Source of the DNA: Methyloligella solikamskensis
GTDB taxonomy: Bacteria > Pseudomonadota > Alphaproteobacteria > Rhizobiales > Methyloligellaceae
Assembly: GCF_042676065.1 (NCBI RefSeq)
Contig: NZ_JBHTJO010000001.1
Coordinates: 1,240,001 to 1,304,000 of the forward strand
Reading direction: 5' to 3'
Length of the DNA stretch: 64,000 nt
Under the pieces are notes generated by a model. The model was not told the origin of the DNA. It searched no databases and saw nothing but the letters and a program-made list of their open reading frames with translations. Shown piece by piece: positions 43,967-52,264 of this stretch. Every line of letters starts with the position of its first letter. Position 1 is the stretch's first letter. The position numbers were made by a program, and so were the translations under genes.

Positions 43967-44810
43967 CCGCGCTTTCTTTGGCGGCCACAGTCTCGTTGGC
44001 CGCTTTGCGGTGGGCACGCCAGATCAGCCACAGGCCGATGGCGATCATGGGGATCGAATAGGCGATGCCCGGGGTGAGAATGCCGATATCGAGCGGATGG
44101 TCGGGGTGCGGAGCGCGGACGAATTCCAGGACGCTGCGGAAGATGCCGTAGAACACCAGGAAGAGCCCGAAGACGGTGCCCGGCCGGTTCAGGGCGCCGA
44201 AGCGGTGGGTGGCGATGCGCAGGATGATGAACAGCACGACGCCCTCCAGCAGCCCCTCATAGAGCTGGCTGGGGTGGCGCGGTTCGTCGCCGGCGCCGGG
44301 GAACACCATGGCCCAGGGCACATCCGTGGTTCGCCCATAGACCTCGCCGTTGATGAAATTGGCGAGCCGGCCGAAGAGAAGGCCGAAAGGGGTCGAGGCG
44401 GAGGCGATGTCGCCGAGGGAGAGCGGATTGATGTTCTTGCGCCAGGCGAAGATGGCAACTGCGATGACGACGCCGAGCAGGCCGCCATGGAAGGCCATGC
44501 CGCCGCCCCACATGGCGGGGATTTCCCATGGGTGCTGCCAGTAGTAGCTGGGCTCATAGAAGAGGACGAAGCCGAGGCGTCCGCCAACCACGATGCCCAG
44601 GGTAATCCAGAGCAGGAAGTCGTCCGCCTGGCTCACGGTCATGGGCGGATTGCCGTTCCAGAGATCCTTCCTGGAGACGAGGCGGCGCGCATAGAGCCAG
44701 CCCAGCAGGATGCCGGCCATATAGGCGAGGCCGTACCAGCGCACCTCGACCGGGCCGAGGCTGAAGGCGATTGGATCGATCACCGGATAGGGAAGGGCAA
44801 GAAGTGGCAT
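43956..44810 (-). CDS. lgt: prolipoprotein diacylglyceryl transferase
   Basis: 284-residue inner membrane enzyme with seven helices. It moves diacylglycerol from phosphatidylglycerol to the lipobox cysteine of prolipoproteins. The signature GRLANFINGEVYGR and the HPSQLYE motif are present, with the catalytic region VRWYGLAYMAG at the N-terminus. First gene of the lgt-midA-pgeF operon. The window includes at least one likely substrate, the lipoprotein encoded at 40784-41860. Confidence 0.96.
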   Translation of the reverse strand: MPLLALPYPVIDPIAFSLGPVEVRWYGLAYMAGILLGWLYARRLVSRKDLWNGNPPMTVSQADDFLLWITLGIVVGGRLGFVLFYEPSYYWQHPWEIPAMWGGGMAFHGGLLGVVIAVAIFAWRKNINPLSLGDIASASTPFGLLFGRLANFINGEVYGRTTDVPWAMVFPGAGDEPRHPSQLYEGLLEGVVLFIILRIATHRFGALNRPGTVFGLFLVFYGIFRSVLEFVRAPHPDHPLDIGILTPGIAYSIPMIAIGLWLIWRAHRKAANETVAAKESADAA

Positions 44811-45025
44811 TGGCGTCCCGCTAGCGGCCGGTCGTGTGCGGCGGACCCTTTACCGGCCTCGATGGAGTGTCAAGCGGAAGGGCGTGCTGAGAGGCGCGGC
44901 CAATCTTCACTCGGCTTGCTTGTCCGCCTTCTTGCCTGCCTTGCGTGCCGCCCCGGCTCATCCCATAGTTACGGCCAAATCCATACCGTCAACCACGCGC
45001 CCTAGCGCGACAAAATGAAGGTTCG

Positions 45026-45343
45026 ATGATGACCCAGACCAGTGGCCGCTTCTTTGACGAGATCGGCAAATTGATGACAGACGCCGCCGGCGCCGCCCAA
45101 GGGGTTCGCAAGGAGATGCAGAACGCCGTACGCGGGCAGGTGGAGCGCGTCATGTCCCAGATCGACGTGGTGAAGCGCGAAGAGTTCGATGCCGTAAAGG
45201 CCATGGCCCAAAAGGCGCGGCAGGAAAATGCCCAGCTCCGGGCCGACGTCACGGCGCTGGAAGCTTTGGTCGCCAGCCTGCATGGCGGAGCGCCCGGAAT
45301 GAACCGTCCGGTCAAAAAACCGAACAAGAAGAAGCGTTCTTAA
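45026..45343 (+). CDS. ubiK: ubiquinone biosynthesis accessory factor UbiK family protein
   Basis: 105-residue coiled-coil protein of the UbiK/YqiC (BMFP) family. It has an amphipathic N-terminus (SGRFFDEIGKLMTDAAGAAQG), the conserved VKREEFDAVKAMAQKARQEN block near residues 50-69, and a lysine-rich C-terminus. UbiK assists the late, soluble steps of ubiquinone synthesis, at the membrane together with UbiJ. A second ATG one codon in is an equal start. Divergent from lgt. Confidence 0.88.
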   Translation: MMTQTSGRFFDEIGKLMTDAAGAAQGVRKEMQNAVRGQVERVMSQIDVVKREEFDAVKAMAQKARQENAQLRADVTALEALVASLHGGAPGMNRPVKKPNKKKRS

Positions 45344-45353
45344 CAGGCTTCTG

Positions 45354-45376
45354 GAGTCCCACGGACTCTGATTTTT
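45354..45376 (+). terminator. rho-independent terminator after ubiK
   Basis: Short stem GAGTCC/GGACTC with a 3-nt loop, followed by TGATTTTT, 11 bp past the ubiK stop. The stem is only six pairs. Confidence 0.5.
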
Positions 45377-45539
45377 GGGCCTTTTCGGGGCTCTGTGCCG
45401 TCCATCCACAATTTTCGGCGGTTATTGCCGTCAGTGCAGGTGGTGGACCCGGAATCTGCAATATATAACTGATTCATCACCTGATTCGCGGCGGCGTCAT
45501 TTGTGCGCGGAACTCTGCCTAGGCCACAGAGGAACACGC

Positions 45540-46040
45540 ATGGCTATACTATTGCAGACAGAACTCGACCACTTCGCCAATCCCGTAGACGTGATGGAGC
45601 AGATCGCCATCACTCACGATTGGCCCTTCGAAAGAAGCGCATCCGACGAGCTCACGCTTTCGGTCGCGGGCGCTTGGTGCGACTATAACGTTTCGCTGAG
45701 CTGGCGGGACGATCTGGAGTCGTTGCATCTCGCATGCGCTTTCGACTTCAAGGTTTCTCGCGTCCGGCTTTCGGAGACCTATCGCCTGATGGCGATGATC
45801 AACGAGCAGCTTTGGCTCGGCCATTTCGACTTCTGGAAGGAAGACGGGGTGATGCTTTATCGCCATGGCTTGCTGCTGGCGGGTGCCGAGACCCAGCCGG
45901 CCCAGTGCCAGGCCCTGCTCAGCATGGCCCTGGATGCTTGCGAGCGCTACTACCAGGCTTTCCAGTTCGTGCTTTGGGCCGGGAAGTCGCCGGAGGATGC
46001 ACTGGCGGCGACCATGCTCGAAGTGCAGGGGAACGCGTGA
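45540..46040 (+). CDS. YbjN domain protein
   Basis: 166-residue soluble protein with the YbjN fold, related to type III chaperones. It shows WPFERSASDELTLSVAG and the LAMINEQLWLGHFDFW-like helix near the middle. YbjN proteins affect stress tolerance and protein stability in enterobacteria, but the mechanism is not known. GAGG before the ATG supports this start. Its stop overlaps the GTG start of proC, so the two are co-translated, a pairing that recurs in Hyphomicrobiales. Confidence 0.88.
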   Translation: MAILLQTELDHFANPVDVMEQIAITHDWPFERSASDELTLSVAGAWCDYNVSLSWRDDLESLHLACAFDFKVSRVRLSETYRLMAMINEQLWLGHFDFWKEDGVMLYRHGLLLAGAETQPAQCQALLSMALDACERYYQAFQFVLWAGKSPEDALAATMLEVQGNA

Positions 46041-46858
46041 GCTTGGACCTCGCCCGGCCGGTGCTCCTCGTGGGTGCCGGGAAGATGGGCGGGGCCATGC
46101 TATCCGGCTGGCTCGATGCGGGCCTGAGCCCGTCTCTCATTCATGTGCAGGACCCCAATCCGTCGCCGGAGATGGCGGCGCGGCTGGAGGGGCTCGGCAT
46201 TCGCCCGGTGGCGGAGGTCGACCAGTCTCTCGATCCGGCGATCATCGTGCTGGCGGTGAAGCCGCAGATGATCGATGCGGTGCTGTCCGATCTCGCCCCG
46301 CTGGTGGGCGAGGGCACGGTCGTCGTCTCGATCGCGGCAGGCAAGACGCTTACCGGGATGGAGGCGAAGTTGCCGGCTGAAGCGGCGGTCATCCGCGCCA
46401 TGCCCAACACGCCCGCGGCTATCGGCCAGGGGGTCATCGTCGCCTGCGCCAATGACAGTGTGACGTCGGAGCAGCGGCAGCATTGCGACGTGCTGCTGCA
46501 GGCGGGCGGTACGGTGCTCTGGCTGGAAGACGAGGCGGCCATGGATTCCGTCACCGCGCTTTCGGGCAGCGGGCCGGCGTATGTCTTTCTTCTCACCGAA
46601 TGCATGGCTCAGGCCGGCGTGTCCCTCGGGCTCGCACCGGAACTGGCCGCAGAGCTCGCCCGGGAGACCGTGGCAGGCGCTGGCGCTCTCATGCGGGAGT
46701 CCGCGCTGCCGCCGGGGCAGCTCCGGGAGAACGTTACCTCGCCCCAAGGGGTGACGGCGGCAGCGCTCAAGGTGCTGATGGCCGATGATGGGCTGGAAGA
46801 GCTGATGCGGAAAGCCATGGAGAAGGCCGCCAAGCGCTCCGCAGAGCTCTCTTCCTAA
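46037..46858 (+). CDS. proC: pyrroline-5-carboxylate reductase
   Basis: 273-residue enzyme, the last step of proline synthesis (NAD(P)H-dependent reduction of pyrroline-5-carboxylate). The Rossmann motif GAGKMGGAM is near the start, AVKPQ and RAMPNTPA follow, and the C-terminal signature region is SGSGPAYVF with TSPQGVTAAAL. The GTG start at 46037 overlaps the YbjN stop (GTGA). The frame extends far upstream, but only this start matches the family length. Confidence 0.95.
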   Translation: MSLDLARPVLLVGAGKMGGAMLSGWLDAGLSPSLIHVQDPNPSPEMAARLEGLGIRPVAEVDQSLDPAIIVLAVKPQMIDAVLSDLAPLVGEGTVVVSIAAGKTLTGMEAKLPAEAAVIRAMPNTPAAIGQGVIVACANDSVTSEQRQHCDVLLQAGGTVLWLEDEAAMDSVTALSGSGPAYVFLLTECMAQAGVSLGLAPELAAELARETVAGAGALMRESALPPGQLRENVTSPQGVTAAALKVLMADDGLEELMRKAMEKAAKRSAELSS

Positions 46859-46944
46859 CGCTCCGAGTTTTCTCAGAAACCGCGAAATGCGGTCTTACGC
46901 CCGCCTTTTGGCCTCCCTATCTTTAAGGAAAGGGAGGATTGCCA

Positions 46945-47649
46945 ATGCTGAACGATTTCTCCAATCGCACGAAGATCGTCCGCGCCGCCATGGAGCTGGC
47001 CGAGACCGAAGGCTGGAATGCCGTTTCCTTGCATCAGATCGCCGAGCGGTCGGGCCTGAGCCTGGCCGACCTTCGCCGCGAGTTCGACTCCAAGAGCGAT
47101 ATCCTGCGCGCCTTCCAGCGAGAGGTGGACAGCGCCGTGCTCGATAAGATGGGCGCGCCCGATCTTGACCAGCCGGCGAAGGATCGTCTGCTGGATGCGA
47201 TCATGACCCGATTCGAGGTGATGGCACCTTACCGGGGTGCTCTGCGCCGGATCATGAAAGATCTCGGCACCCGGCCCGGCGAGGCGGGGCAACTGCTTCC
47301 GTCGGCGCTCGCGGCCCAATCCTGGATGATGGAAGCGGCCGGCATCTCAAGCACTGGGCCTGTTGGCCGGGTAAAGGTGGCCGGGCTGACGGGCGTCTAC
47401 GGCTATGCGCTCCGCTATTGGCTGGAGGACGAGTCGCCAGGCTACGAGAAGACCATGGCGCTGCTTGACCGGAAGCTCACCAAGGGCGACGAGGCGCTTT
47501 CGCGGATGTCGTCGGCCTGCGGTTGCGTGTCGAAGATGATCTGCTGCTGGGTGCCCGGCAAGAAGCGGAAGGATGAGGAGTCGGCCCCGCCGCCTCCGCC
47601 GCCCTCCAGCGCCTCGCCGGACATGAACGGCGCGCCGAGCGGCTACTAG
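46945..47649 (+). CDS. TetR/AcrR-type or COQ9-like helical protein
   Basis: 234 residues. A TetR-like HTH at about 6-55 (IVRAAMELAETEGWNAVSL, then RSGLSLADLRREF) is followed by a helical C-terminal domain. The order of WMMEAAGI, VYGYALRYWLEDESPGYEKTMALLDRKL recalls COQ9, a TetR-fold lipid-binding protein of ubiquinone synthesis. The end is unusual, with a Cys-rich patch (ACGC, then ICCWVPGKKRK) followed by Pro-rich tail. GGGAGG precedes the ATG at 46945. It may be a regulator or a COQ9-like lipid carrier. The ubiK neighbour about 1.6 kb upstream makes the latter worth considering. Confidence 0.75.
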   Translation: MLNDFSNRTKIVRAAMELAETEGWNAVSLHQIAERSGLSLADLRREFDSKSDILRAFQREVDSAVLDKMGAPDLDQPAKDRLLDAIMTRFEVMAPYRGALRRIMKDLGTRPGEAGQLLPSALAAQSWMMEAAGISSTGPVGRVKVAGLTGVYGYALRYWLEDESPGYEKTMALLDRKLTKGDEALSRMSSACGCVSKMICCWVPGKKRKDEESAPPPPPPSSASPDMNGAPSGY

Positions 47650-47660
47650 GCGGACCCGAT

Positions 47661-49109
47661 CTAGACCGGGATCCGAAGCTCGACCCGAAGGCCACCCATG
47701 GGCGACTCGTCCAGGGTGATGTCGCCCCCGTGGAGGCGGGTGATGTCGCGCGCGATCGCGAGGCCCAGACCGGTCGAGCCGGAATCCTGGTTGCGGGAAT
47801 CGTCCAGACGATAGAAGGGGCGGAAGACCTGCTCCCGCTCTTCTTCCGGAATTCCCGGCCCGTTGTCGTCCACACGAATGGTGAGGGACTCGTCGGTCTT
47901 GCGCGCCTCGATGACCACATGGGTTGCGAAGCGGGCTGCGTTGTTGGCGAGGTTGGCCACGGCGCGCTTGAAGGCGTGGCGCTTGACCGGCACGACAAGG
48001 CTGCGGTTGCGGATCTCGACCTCGATGCTCTCCATGTTCTTGGCGTGAGGCGCCGCCTCGACCTCGTTGCGGATCTCGTTCAGCAGCTCGGCGATATCGG
48101 TCTTGGTGGTCTTCTCCCCGGCATCGCCCTTGGCGAACGCCATGTAGTCTTCCAGCATCGCCTGCATCTCATCGACATCCTGGCGCATGGCGTCGATCTC
48201 CGGCGACTCGCCGAGGAGTGCCAGCTCCAGACGGAAGCGGGTCAGGATGGTCCGCAGATCGTGGCTGACGCCGGCGAGCATAGTGGTGCGCTGCTCCACA
48301 TGGCGCTCGATGCGAGCACGCATCTCCAGAAAGGCCACGGCGGCCTGGCGCACTTCGCGGGCGCCGCGGGGACGGAAGTCGGACGGGACGGGGCGCCCCT
48401 TGCCGAAGCTTTCCGCCGCTTCCGACAGGCGCACGACGGGGCGGATCTGGTTGCGCAGGAACAGGATCGCGACGGTCAGCAGCACCAGGGACGTGCCCAG
48501 CATCCAGAACAGGAAGATCTGGGAGTTCGAGGCGTAGGTCTGGCTGCGGCGGGCCAGGATATGCATGACCGCGTCGTCGAGCTTCACGCGGATATCGACA
48601 TATTTCGACTGGCCGACCGTATCGATCCAGAAGGGGAGGCCGAGATGGGATTCCAGCTCTTCCGACAGCGTGGTGTCGAGGAGGTCGAAGAAGGGTTTGG
48701 ACCGGGCCTGGGGCAGTTCGCCGCCGGGCACGACCTGAAGCCGCAGGCCGAGATCCTTCTCGGCCATATCGATCAGTTTCTCGTTGTTCGCGTCCTGGGG
48801 GTACTGCTGATAGACGTCGACCAGAAGCGCGATGCTCTGCACGGTGGAGAGCGAAAGCCGGCGGGTGACCATCTGCCAGTGGCGTTCCAGGAAGACGAAG
48901 GTCAGCACCGATTGGAGCAGCACCATGGGCGCGATGATGATGATCAGCGCACGGGCATAAAGGCCCTTCGGCATCCAGTCCCGGAACGACATCCGGAAGC
49001 GGCGGATCAGCGGGATGCGGAACAACTTCACCAGACGGCGGAGAAAGGGAAAGCGCCATCGCTTCAGCCGCGTACGGATGGCGGTGCTGTCCGGGACGAG
49101 AGACATCAT
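47661..49109 (-). CDS. sensor histidine kinase partner of the PetR-like regulator
   Basis: 482-residue EnvZ-like kinase. It has two membrane helices at about 53-75 and 205-227 with a periplasmic sensor of about 130 residues between them. A HAMP domain, DHp with the H-box GVSHDLRTILTR and an HATPase with NLANNAARFA and GLGLAIARDI follow. A basic N-terminal arm of about 45 residues precedes the first helix. Its start overlaps the stop of the response regulator gene as ATGA, so it should be its cognate kinase. The signal is not known. Confidence 0.92.
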   Translation of the reverse strand: MMSLVPDSTAIRTRLKRWRFPFLRRLVKLFRIPLIRRFRMSFRDWMPKGLYARALIIIIAPMVLLQSVLTFVFLERHWQMVTRRLSLSTVQSIALLVDVYQQYPQDANNEKLIDMAEKDLGLRLQVVPGGELPQARSKPFFDLLDTTLSEELESHLGLPFWIDTVGQSKYVDIRVKLDDAVMHILARRSQTYASNSQIFLFWMLGTSLVLLTVAILFLRNQIRPVVRLSEAAESFGKGRPVPSDFRPRGAREVRQAAVAFLEMRARIERHVEQRTTMLAGVSHDLRTILTRFRLELALLGESPEIDAMRQDVDEMQAMLEDYMAFAKGDAGEKTTKTDIAELLNEIRNEVEAAPHAKNMESIEVEIRNRSLVVPVKRHAFKRAVANLANNAARFATHVVIEARKTDESLTIRVDDNGPGIPEEEREQVFRPFYRLDDSRNQDSGSTGLGLAIARDITRLHGGDITLDESPMGGLRVELRIPV

Positions 49110-49816
49110 TCCGGATAGAGCACGTAGCCGGTGCCGCGGACGGTCTGCAGATAGACGGGGTTTGCCGGGTCCTTCTCCAGCTTGCGCCGCAGGCGGTTGA
49201 TCTGCACGTCGACGGCGCGCTCGCCGCCCGTGCCGGCATCTTTCGCCAGTTCATGGCGGGAGACGGGGACGCCGCCGCGCTGGGCGAAGTAACGGAGCAG
49301 GTCACGCTCCCGCTCGGTCAGGCGCACGGTCTCGTCGCCGTGCTTCAACTCGCCCCGATGGATATGGAAGGTGAACTCGCCAAGCTTGATGGTGGCGCCG
49401 CCGCCGCTCTCGGCACCGCGCTTCAGGATATTGCCGACGCGCAGCAAAAGCTCGCGGGGCTCGAAGGGTTTCGTGAGGTAATCGTCGGCGCCGGTCTCCA
49501 GCCCTTCGATGCGGTCCTCCACCTCCGCACGTGCGGTCAGCATGAGGATAGGGACATGGGAGCCCGATTTCAGGTCGCGGGCGAGATCGAGGCCGCTCTC
49601 CTGAGGCATCATGACGTCGAGGATCAGCAGGTCGAAGGAGAGGCCGCGCAAGGTGGCGCGGGCGGATTCCGCATCGACCGCGGTGGTCACCCGGTAGCCG
49701 TTCTCCACGAGATAGCGGGCGAGGAGGTCGCGGATCCGGCTGTCGTCATCGACAACCAGAATATGCGCGGCGTTGTCTTCTGGACATTTGGTCGGCGCTT
49801 TCGCCATGGCGTCCAC
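49106..49816 (-). CDS. petR: OmpR-family response regulator, PetR-like
   Basis: 236 residues. The receiver domain has the phospho-acceptor D67 in LLILDVMMP and the lysine in YLTKPFEPRE. The winged-helix DNA-binding domain is at about 140-236 (LTERERDLLRYF, VDVQINRLRRKLE, VRGTGYVL). It resembles PetR of Rhodobacter capsulatus, which with PetP is needed for bc1 complex and cytochrome expression. Here it lies between petP and the kinase, not beside petABC, which is 29 kb away. The symbol rests on order and family resemblance. Confidence 0.88.
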   Translation of the reverse strand: MDAMAKAPTKCPEDNAAHILVVDDDSRIRDLLARYLVENGYRVTTAVDAESARATLRGLSFDLLILDVMMPQESGLDLARDLKSGSHVPILMLTARAEVEDRIEGLETGADDYLTKPFEPRELLLRVGNILKRGAESGGGATIKLGEFTFHIHRGELKHGDETVRLTERERDLLRYFAQRGGVPVSRHELAKDAGTGGERAVDVQINRLRRKLEKDPANPVYLQTVRGTGYVLYPE

Positions 49817-49838
49817 ACTCGATTTTCGGAGCCGGAGG

Positions 49839-50462
49839 TCAGTCCGCGCGCTCGCGGGCTTCCTTCAGATCGGAGTCGCTTTCGCCAGCGGGCTGCGGTT
49901 CGCCAGCCCCTCCGGACGATTTCAGCGTATCCACTTCGTTGGAGACCATCTCGGCCATTTGAGGCCGATCTTCGGCATTGGCCATGGCTTCCAGAAAACG
50001 CCTTACCACGATTTCCGCATCCGGTCCCGCGGCCTCCAGCGCATTGGCGAAGCGGACGAGCTGGGGCGCGGCGAGGCGCCGGGCGAGATCTTCGCCGGCC
50101 TCGGTGGGGAACAGGCGCCGCTCGCGGCGGTCCTGGCTGCCGGCCTCCTGGCGGATATAACCGGTGTCGATCAGCTGGCGCAGCACCCGGCCGAGGCTCT
50201 GCTTGGTGATCTTCAAAAGCTCCAGGAGGTCGGCGACACGAAGACCGGGCTGACGGTTCACGAAATGGAGCACCCGGTGATGGGCGCGGCCGAAATCGAG
50301 CACCTGGAGGATGGCGTCTGGATCTCCGGTGAAGTCGCGATAGGCGAAGAACAGGAGCTCGGAGAAGCCCAGGAGCTTGGCCTGCTCATCGGGCGTGAGG
50401 GGAGGGAGCGTCTCGCCACCCTCTTGTTCGCGATCCTGGTGGATTTCGGGGTCTTCCGTCAC
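49839..50462 (-). CDS. petP: MarR-family regulator, PetP-like
   Basis: 207 residues with a MarR winged helix at about 50-150. It has FGRAHHRVLHFVNRQPGLRVADLLELLKITKQSLGRVL-type helices, then RDRRERRLFPTEAG (numbers approximate) and an acidic N-terminal arm. The GTG at 50462 is the start. With petR just downstream (22-bp gap) it matches the petPR pair of R. capsulatus. A palindrome at 50475-50489 upstream is a possible autoregulatory site. The assignment to PetP depends on the neighbour. Confidence 0.85.
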   Translation of the reverse strand: MTEDPEIHQDREQEGGETLPPLTPDEQAKLLGFSELLFFAYRDFTGDPDAILQVLDFGRAHHRVLHFVNRQPGLRVADLLELLKITKQSLGRVLRQLIDTGYIRQEAGSQDRRERRLFPTEAGEDLARRLAAPQLVRFANALEAAGPDAEIVVRRFLEAMANAEDRPQMAEMVSNEVDTLKSSGGAGEPQPAGESDSDLKEARERAD

Positions 50463-50474
50463 GGAACCAGTTAT

Positions 50475-50489
50475 GTCAGCCTTGTTGAC
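50475..50489. promoter_or_regulatory. candidate operator upstream of petP
   Basis: Short palindrome GTCA-N7-TGAC, 13 bp before the petP start and overlapping the downstream edge of a candidate promoter. MarR proteins often autoregulate through such sites. The arms are only four bases, so this is weak evidence. Confidence 0.3.
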
Positions 50490-50517
50490 TTATTTTCGAG
50501 CCATTGATACTCCTCAA
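50489..50517 (-). promoter_or_regulatory. candidate promoter of petP-petR-kinase
   Basis: On the minus strand, TTGAGG (50517-50512) and AATAAG (50494-50489) are separated by 17 bp. The spacing is ideal and the boxes match consensus in about four positions each. Confidence 0.4.
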
Positions 50518-50607
50518 GGTCAGCTCACGCAATCGGAACGGCCCGTTTTTCGAGGCTTCCGAAGGCAGGCGAGCCGGTTCTCAAAAACACGACAAGTTTC
50601 CCGGTTC

Positions 50608-50650
50608 GCCGGTACTTGTATCCGGTCAGCCGGTGCTTCAGCCGGCACTT
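50608..50650 (+). repeat. three short direct repeats in the ilvE leader
   Basis: GCCGGTACTT (50608), GCCGGTGCTT (50629) and GCCGGCACTT (50641) are near-identical 10-mers spaced 21 and 12 bp apart, just upstream of the ilvE ribosome binding site. They could be binding sites for a regulator of ilvE or of divergent petP. Confidence 0.45.
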
Positions 50651-50664
50651 GGGAGGAATGAGCG

Positions 50665-51570
50665 ATGGCGGCGATCCCTTTCGATCAGCGGGACGGCTTT
50701 ATCTGGCTCGATGGAAAAATGGTGCCGTGGGCTGATGCGAAGCTGCATGTGCTGACCCATGCTCTGCACTATGGCAGCGCGGTCTTCGAAGGCGAGCGCC
50801 TGTATGACGGCGAGATCTTCAAGCTGACCGAGCACAGCGAGCGGCTGCATAAATCCGCCGAGATCCTGGACTTCGAGATTCCCTATAGCGTCGAGGAGAT
50901 CGATGCGGCCTGCCGCGAGGTCTGCGAGGCCAACGGGCTGATCAACGGCTATGTCCGTCCCATCGCCTGGCGCGGCTCGGAGCAAATGGGCGTTTCGGCC
51001 CAGAACAATTCCATCCATCTCGCCATCGCGGCGTGGGAGTGGGGGTCCTATTTCGATCCGGCGGCCCGGTTGAAGGGCATCCGGATGAAGTTCGCCAAGT
51101 ATCGCCGGCCCGATCCGGCCACGGCGCCCGTGCGCAGCAAGGCCGCCGGTCTCTACATGATCTGCACCATCGAGAAGCATGCGGCGGAGCGGGAAGGCTA
51201 TGCCGATGCGCTGATGCTCGACTGGCGCGGCTATGTCGCGGAAGGAACGGGCGCGAACATCTTTCTGATGAAGGATGGCGTCATCCACACGCCCAAGCCG
51301 GATTGCTTCCTGGATGGCATCACGCGCCGGACGGTCATCGATCTTGCGAAGAAGCGCGGTTACGAGGTGATCGAGCGGCATATCCAGCCGGAGGAGCTCG
51401 CCGATTTCAGCGAGTGCTTCATCACCGGCACGGCCGCCGAGGTGACGCCTGTCTCGGAGATCGGGGAATACCGGTTCCAGGTGGGCGACATCACCACGAC
51501 GCTGATGGAAGACTACATCAATCTGGTTCAGCCTCAGCGGGCGGCCGAGGTAGCGGCTGCTGCAGGCTAG
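50665..51570 (+). CDS. ilvE: branched-chain amino acid aminotransferase
   Basis: 301-residue class IV aminotransferase that transfers the amino group for leucine, isoleucine and valine. The PLP lysine is K159 in VRSKAAGLYM, and the hallmark regions YGSAVFEGER, RPIAWRGSEQMGV and EGTGANIFLM are present. GGGAGGAATG precedes the ATG at 50665. It is divergent from petP, a neighbour relation seen often in Hyphomicrobiales. The leader carries repeated GCCGGNNCTT boxes. Confidence 0.94.
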   Translation: MAAIPFDQRDGFIWLDGKMVPWADAKLHVLTHALHYGSAVFEGERLYDGEIFKLTEHSERLHKSAEILDFEIPYSVEEIDAACREVCEANGLINGYVRPIAWRGSEQMGVSAQNNSIHLAIAAWEWGSYFDPAARLKGIRMKFAKYRRPDPATAPVRSKAAGLYMICTIEKHAAEREGYADALMLDWRGYVAEGTGANIFLMKDGVIHTPKPDCFLDGITRRTVIDLAKKRGYEVIERHIQPEELADFSECFITGTAAEVTPVSEIGEYRFQVGDITTTLMEDYINLVQPQRAAEVAAAAG

Positions 51571-51601
51571 GGAGCCCAGCCACTCCATCCTTCGAGGGCG
51601 A

Positions 51602-52264
51602 ATGGCCATGGAGCCACCGGAATCGGCGAAGCCGCCCGACTTCGACTCGGCCTTCCGCGAGCAGCTTCTCGATCTTCTTACCTGGCGGCGCGATGTGCGC
51701 CACTTCAAGCGCGATCCGTTGTCCGAGGGCGCGGTCGAACGGCTGATCGGCATTGCCTGTCTCTCGCCGTCTGTGGGCTTGAGCGAACCGTGGCGTTTCG
51801 TTCTGGTCGAGGATGAGGACCGGCGCGCGGCCATACGCGCCTGCTTCGAAGCGTGCAACGCGGAAGCGCTCTCCGCTCAGGAGCCCAGCCGGGCGGATCG
51901 CTATGCGCGGCTGAAGCTGGCCGGCCTCAACGATGCGCCGTGCCAGATCGCGGTGTTTGCCGACCACGAGACCGAGCAGGGTCATGGGCTGGGGCGGCAG
52001 ACCATGCCCGAGACCATCGAATATTCCGTGGCCATCGCCATCCATACATTGTGGCTTGCTGCGCGGGCCGACGGTTTCGGCCTCGGCTGGGTTTCGATCC
52101 TCGATCCCGCCGATGTCCGCGCGGCTCTGGATGTGTCCGAGCACTGGCGCTTTGTAGGCTATCTCTGTCTCGGCTATCCGGAGGAAGCCACGGAGACGCC
52201 GCTTCTGGAACGGCAAGGCTGGGAAACCAGGCGGGCGCCGGACAAGGTGATCTTCCGCCGCTAG
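51602..52264 (+). CDS. bluB: 5,6-dimethylbenzimidazole synthase
   Basis: 220-residue BluB, a flavin-destroying enzyme of the nitroreductase fold that turns FMNH2 and O2 into 5,6-dimethylbenzimidazole, the lower ligand of cobalamin. It has WRRDVRHFKRDPL, SPSVGLSEPWRFV, SVAIAIHTLWLAARADGFGLGWVS and VGYLCLGYP. Presence of BluB implies aerobic lower-ligand synthesis. It is 31 bp after ilvE and convergent with moaE, sharing a CTAG over their stop codons. Confidence 0.95.
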   Translation: MAMEPPESAKPPDFDSAFREQLLDLLTWRRDVRHFKRDPLSEGAVERLIGIACLSPSVGLSEPWRFVLVEDEDRRAAIRACFEACNAEALSAQEPSRADRYARLKLAGLNDAPCQIAVFADHETEQGHGLGRQTMPETIEYSVAIAIHTLWLAARADGFGLGWVSILDPADVRAALDVSEHWRFVGYLCLGYPEEATETPLLERQGWETRRAPDKVIFRR

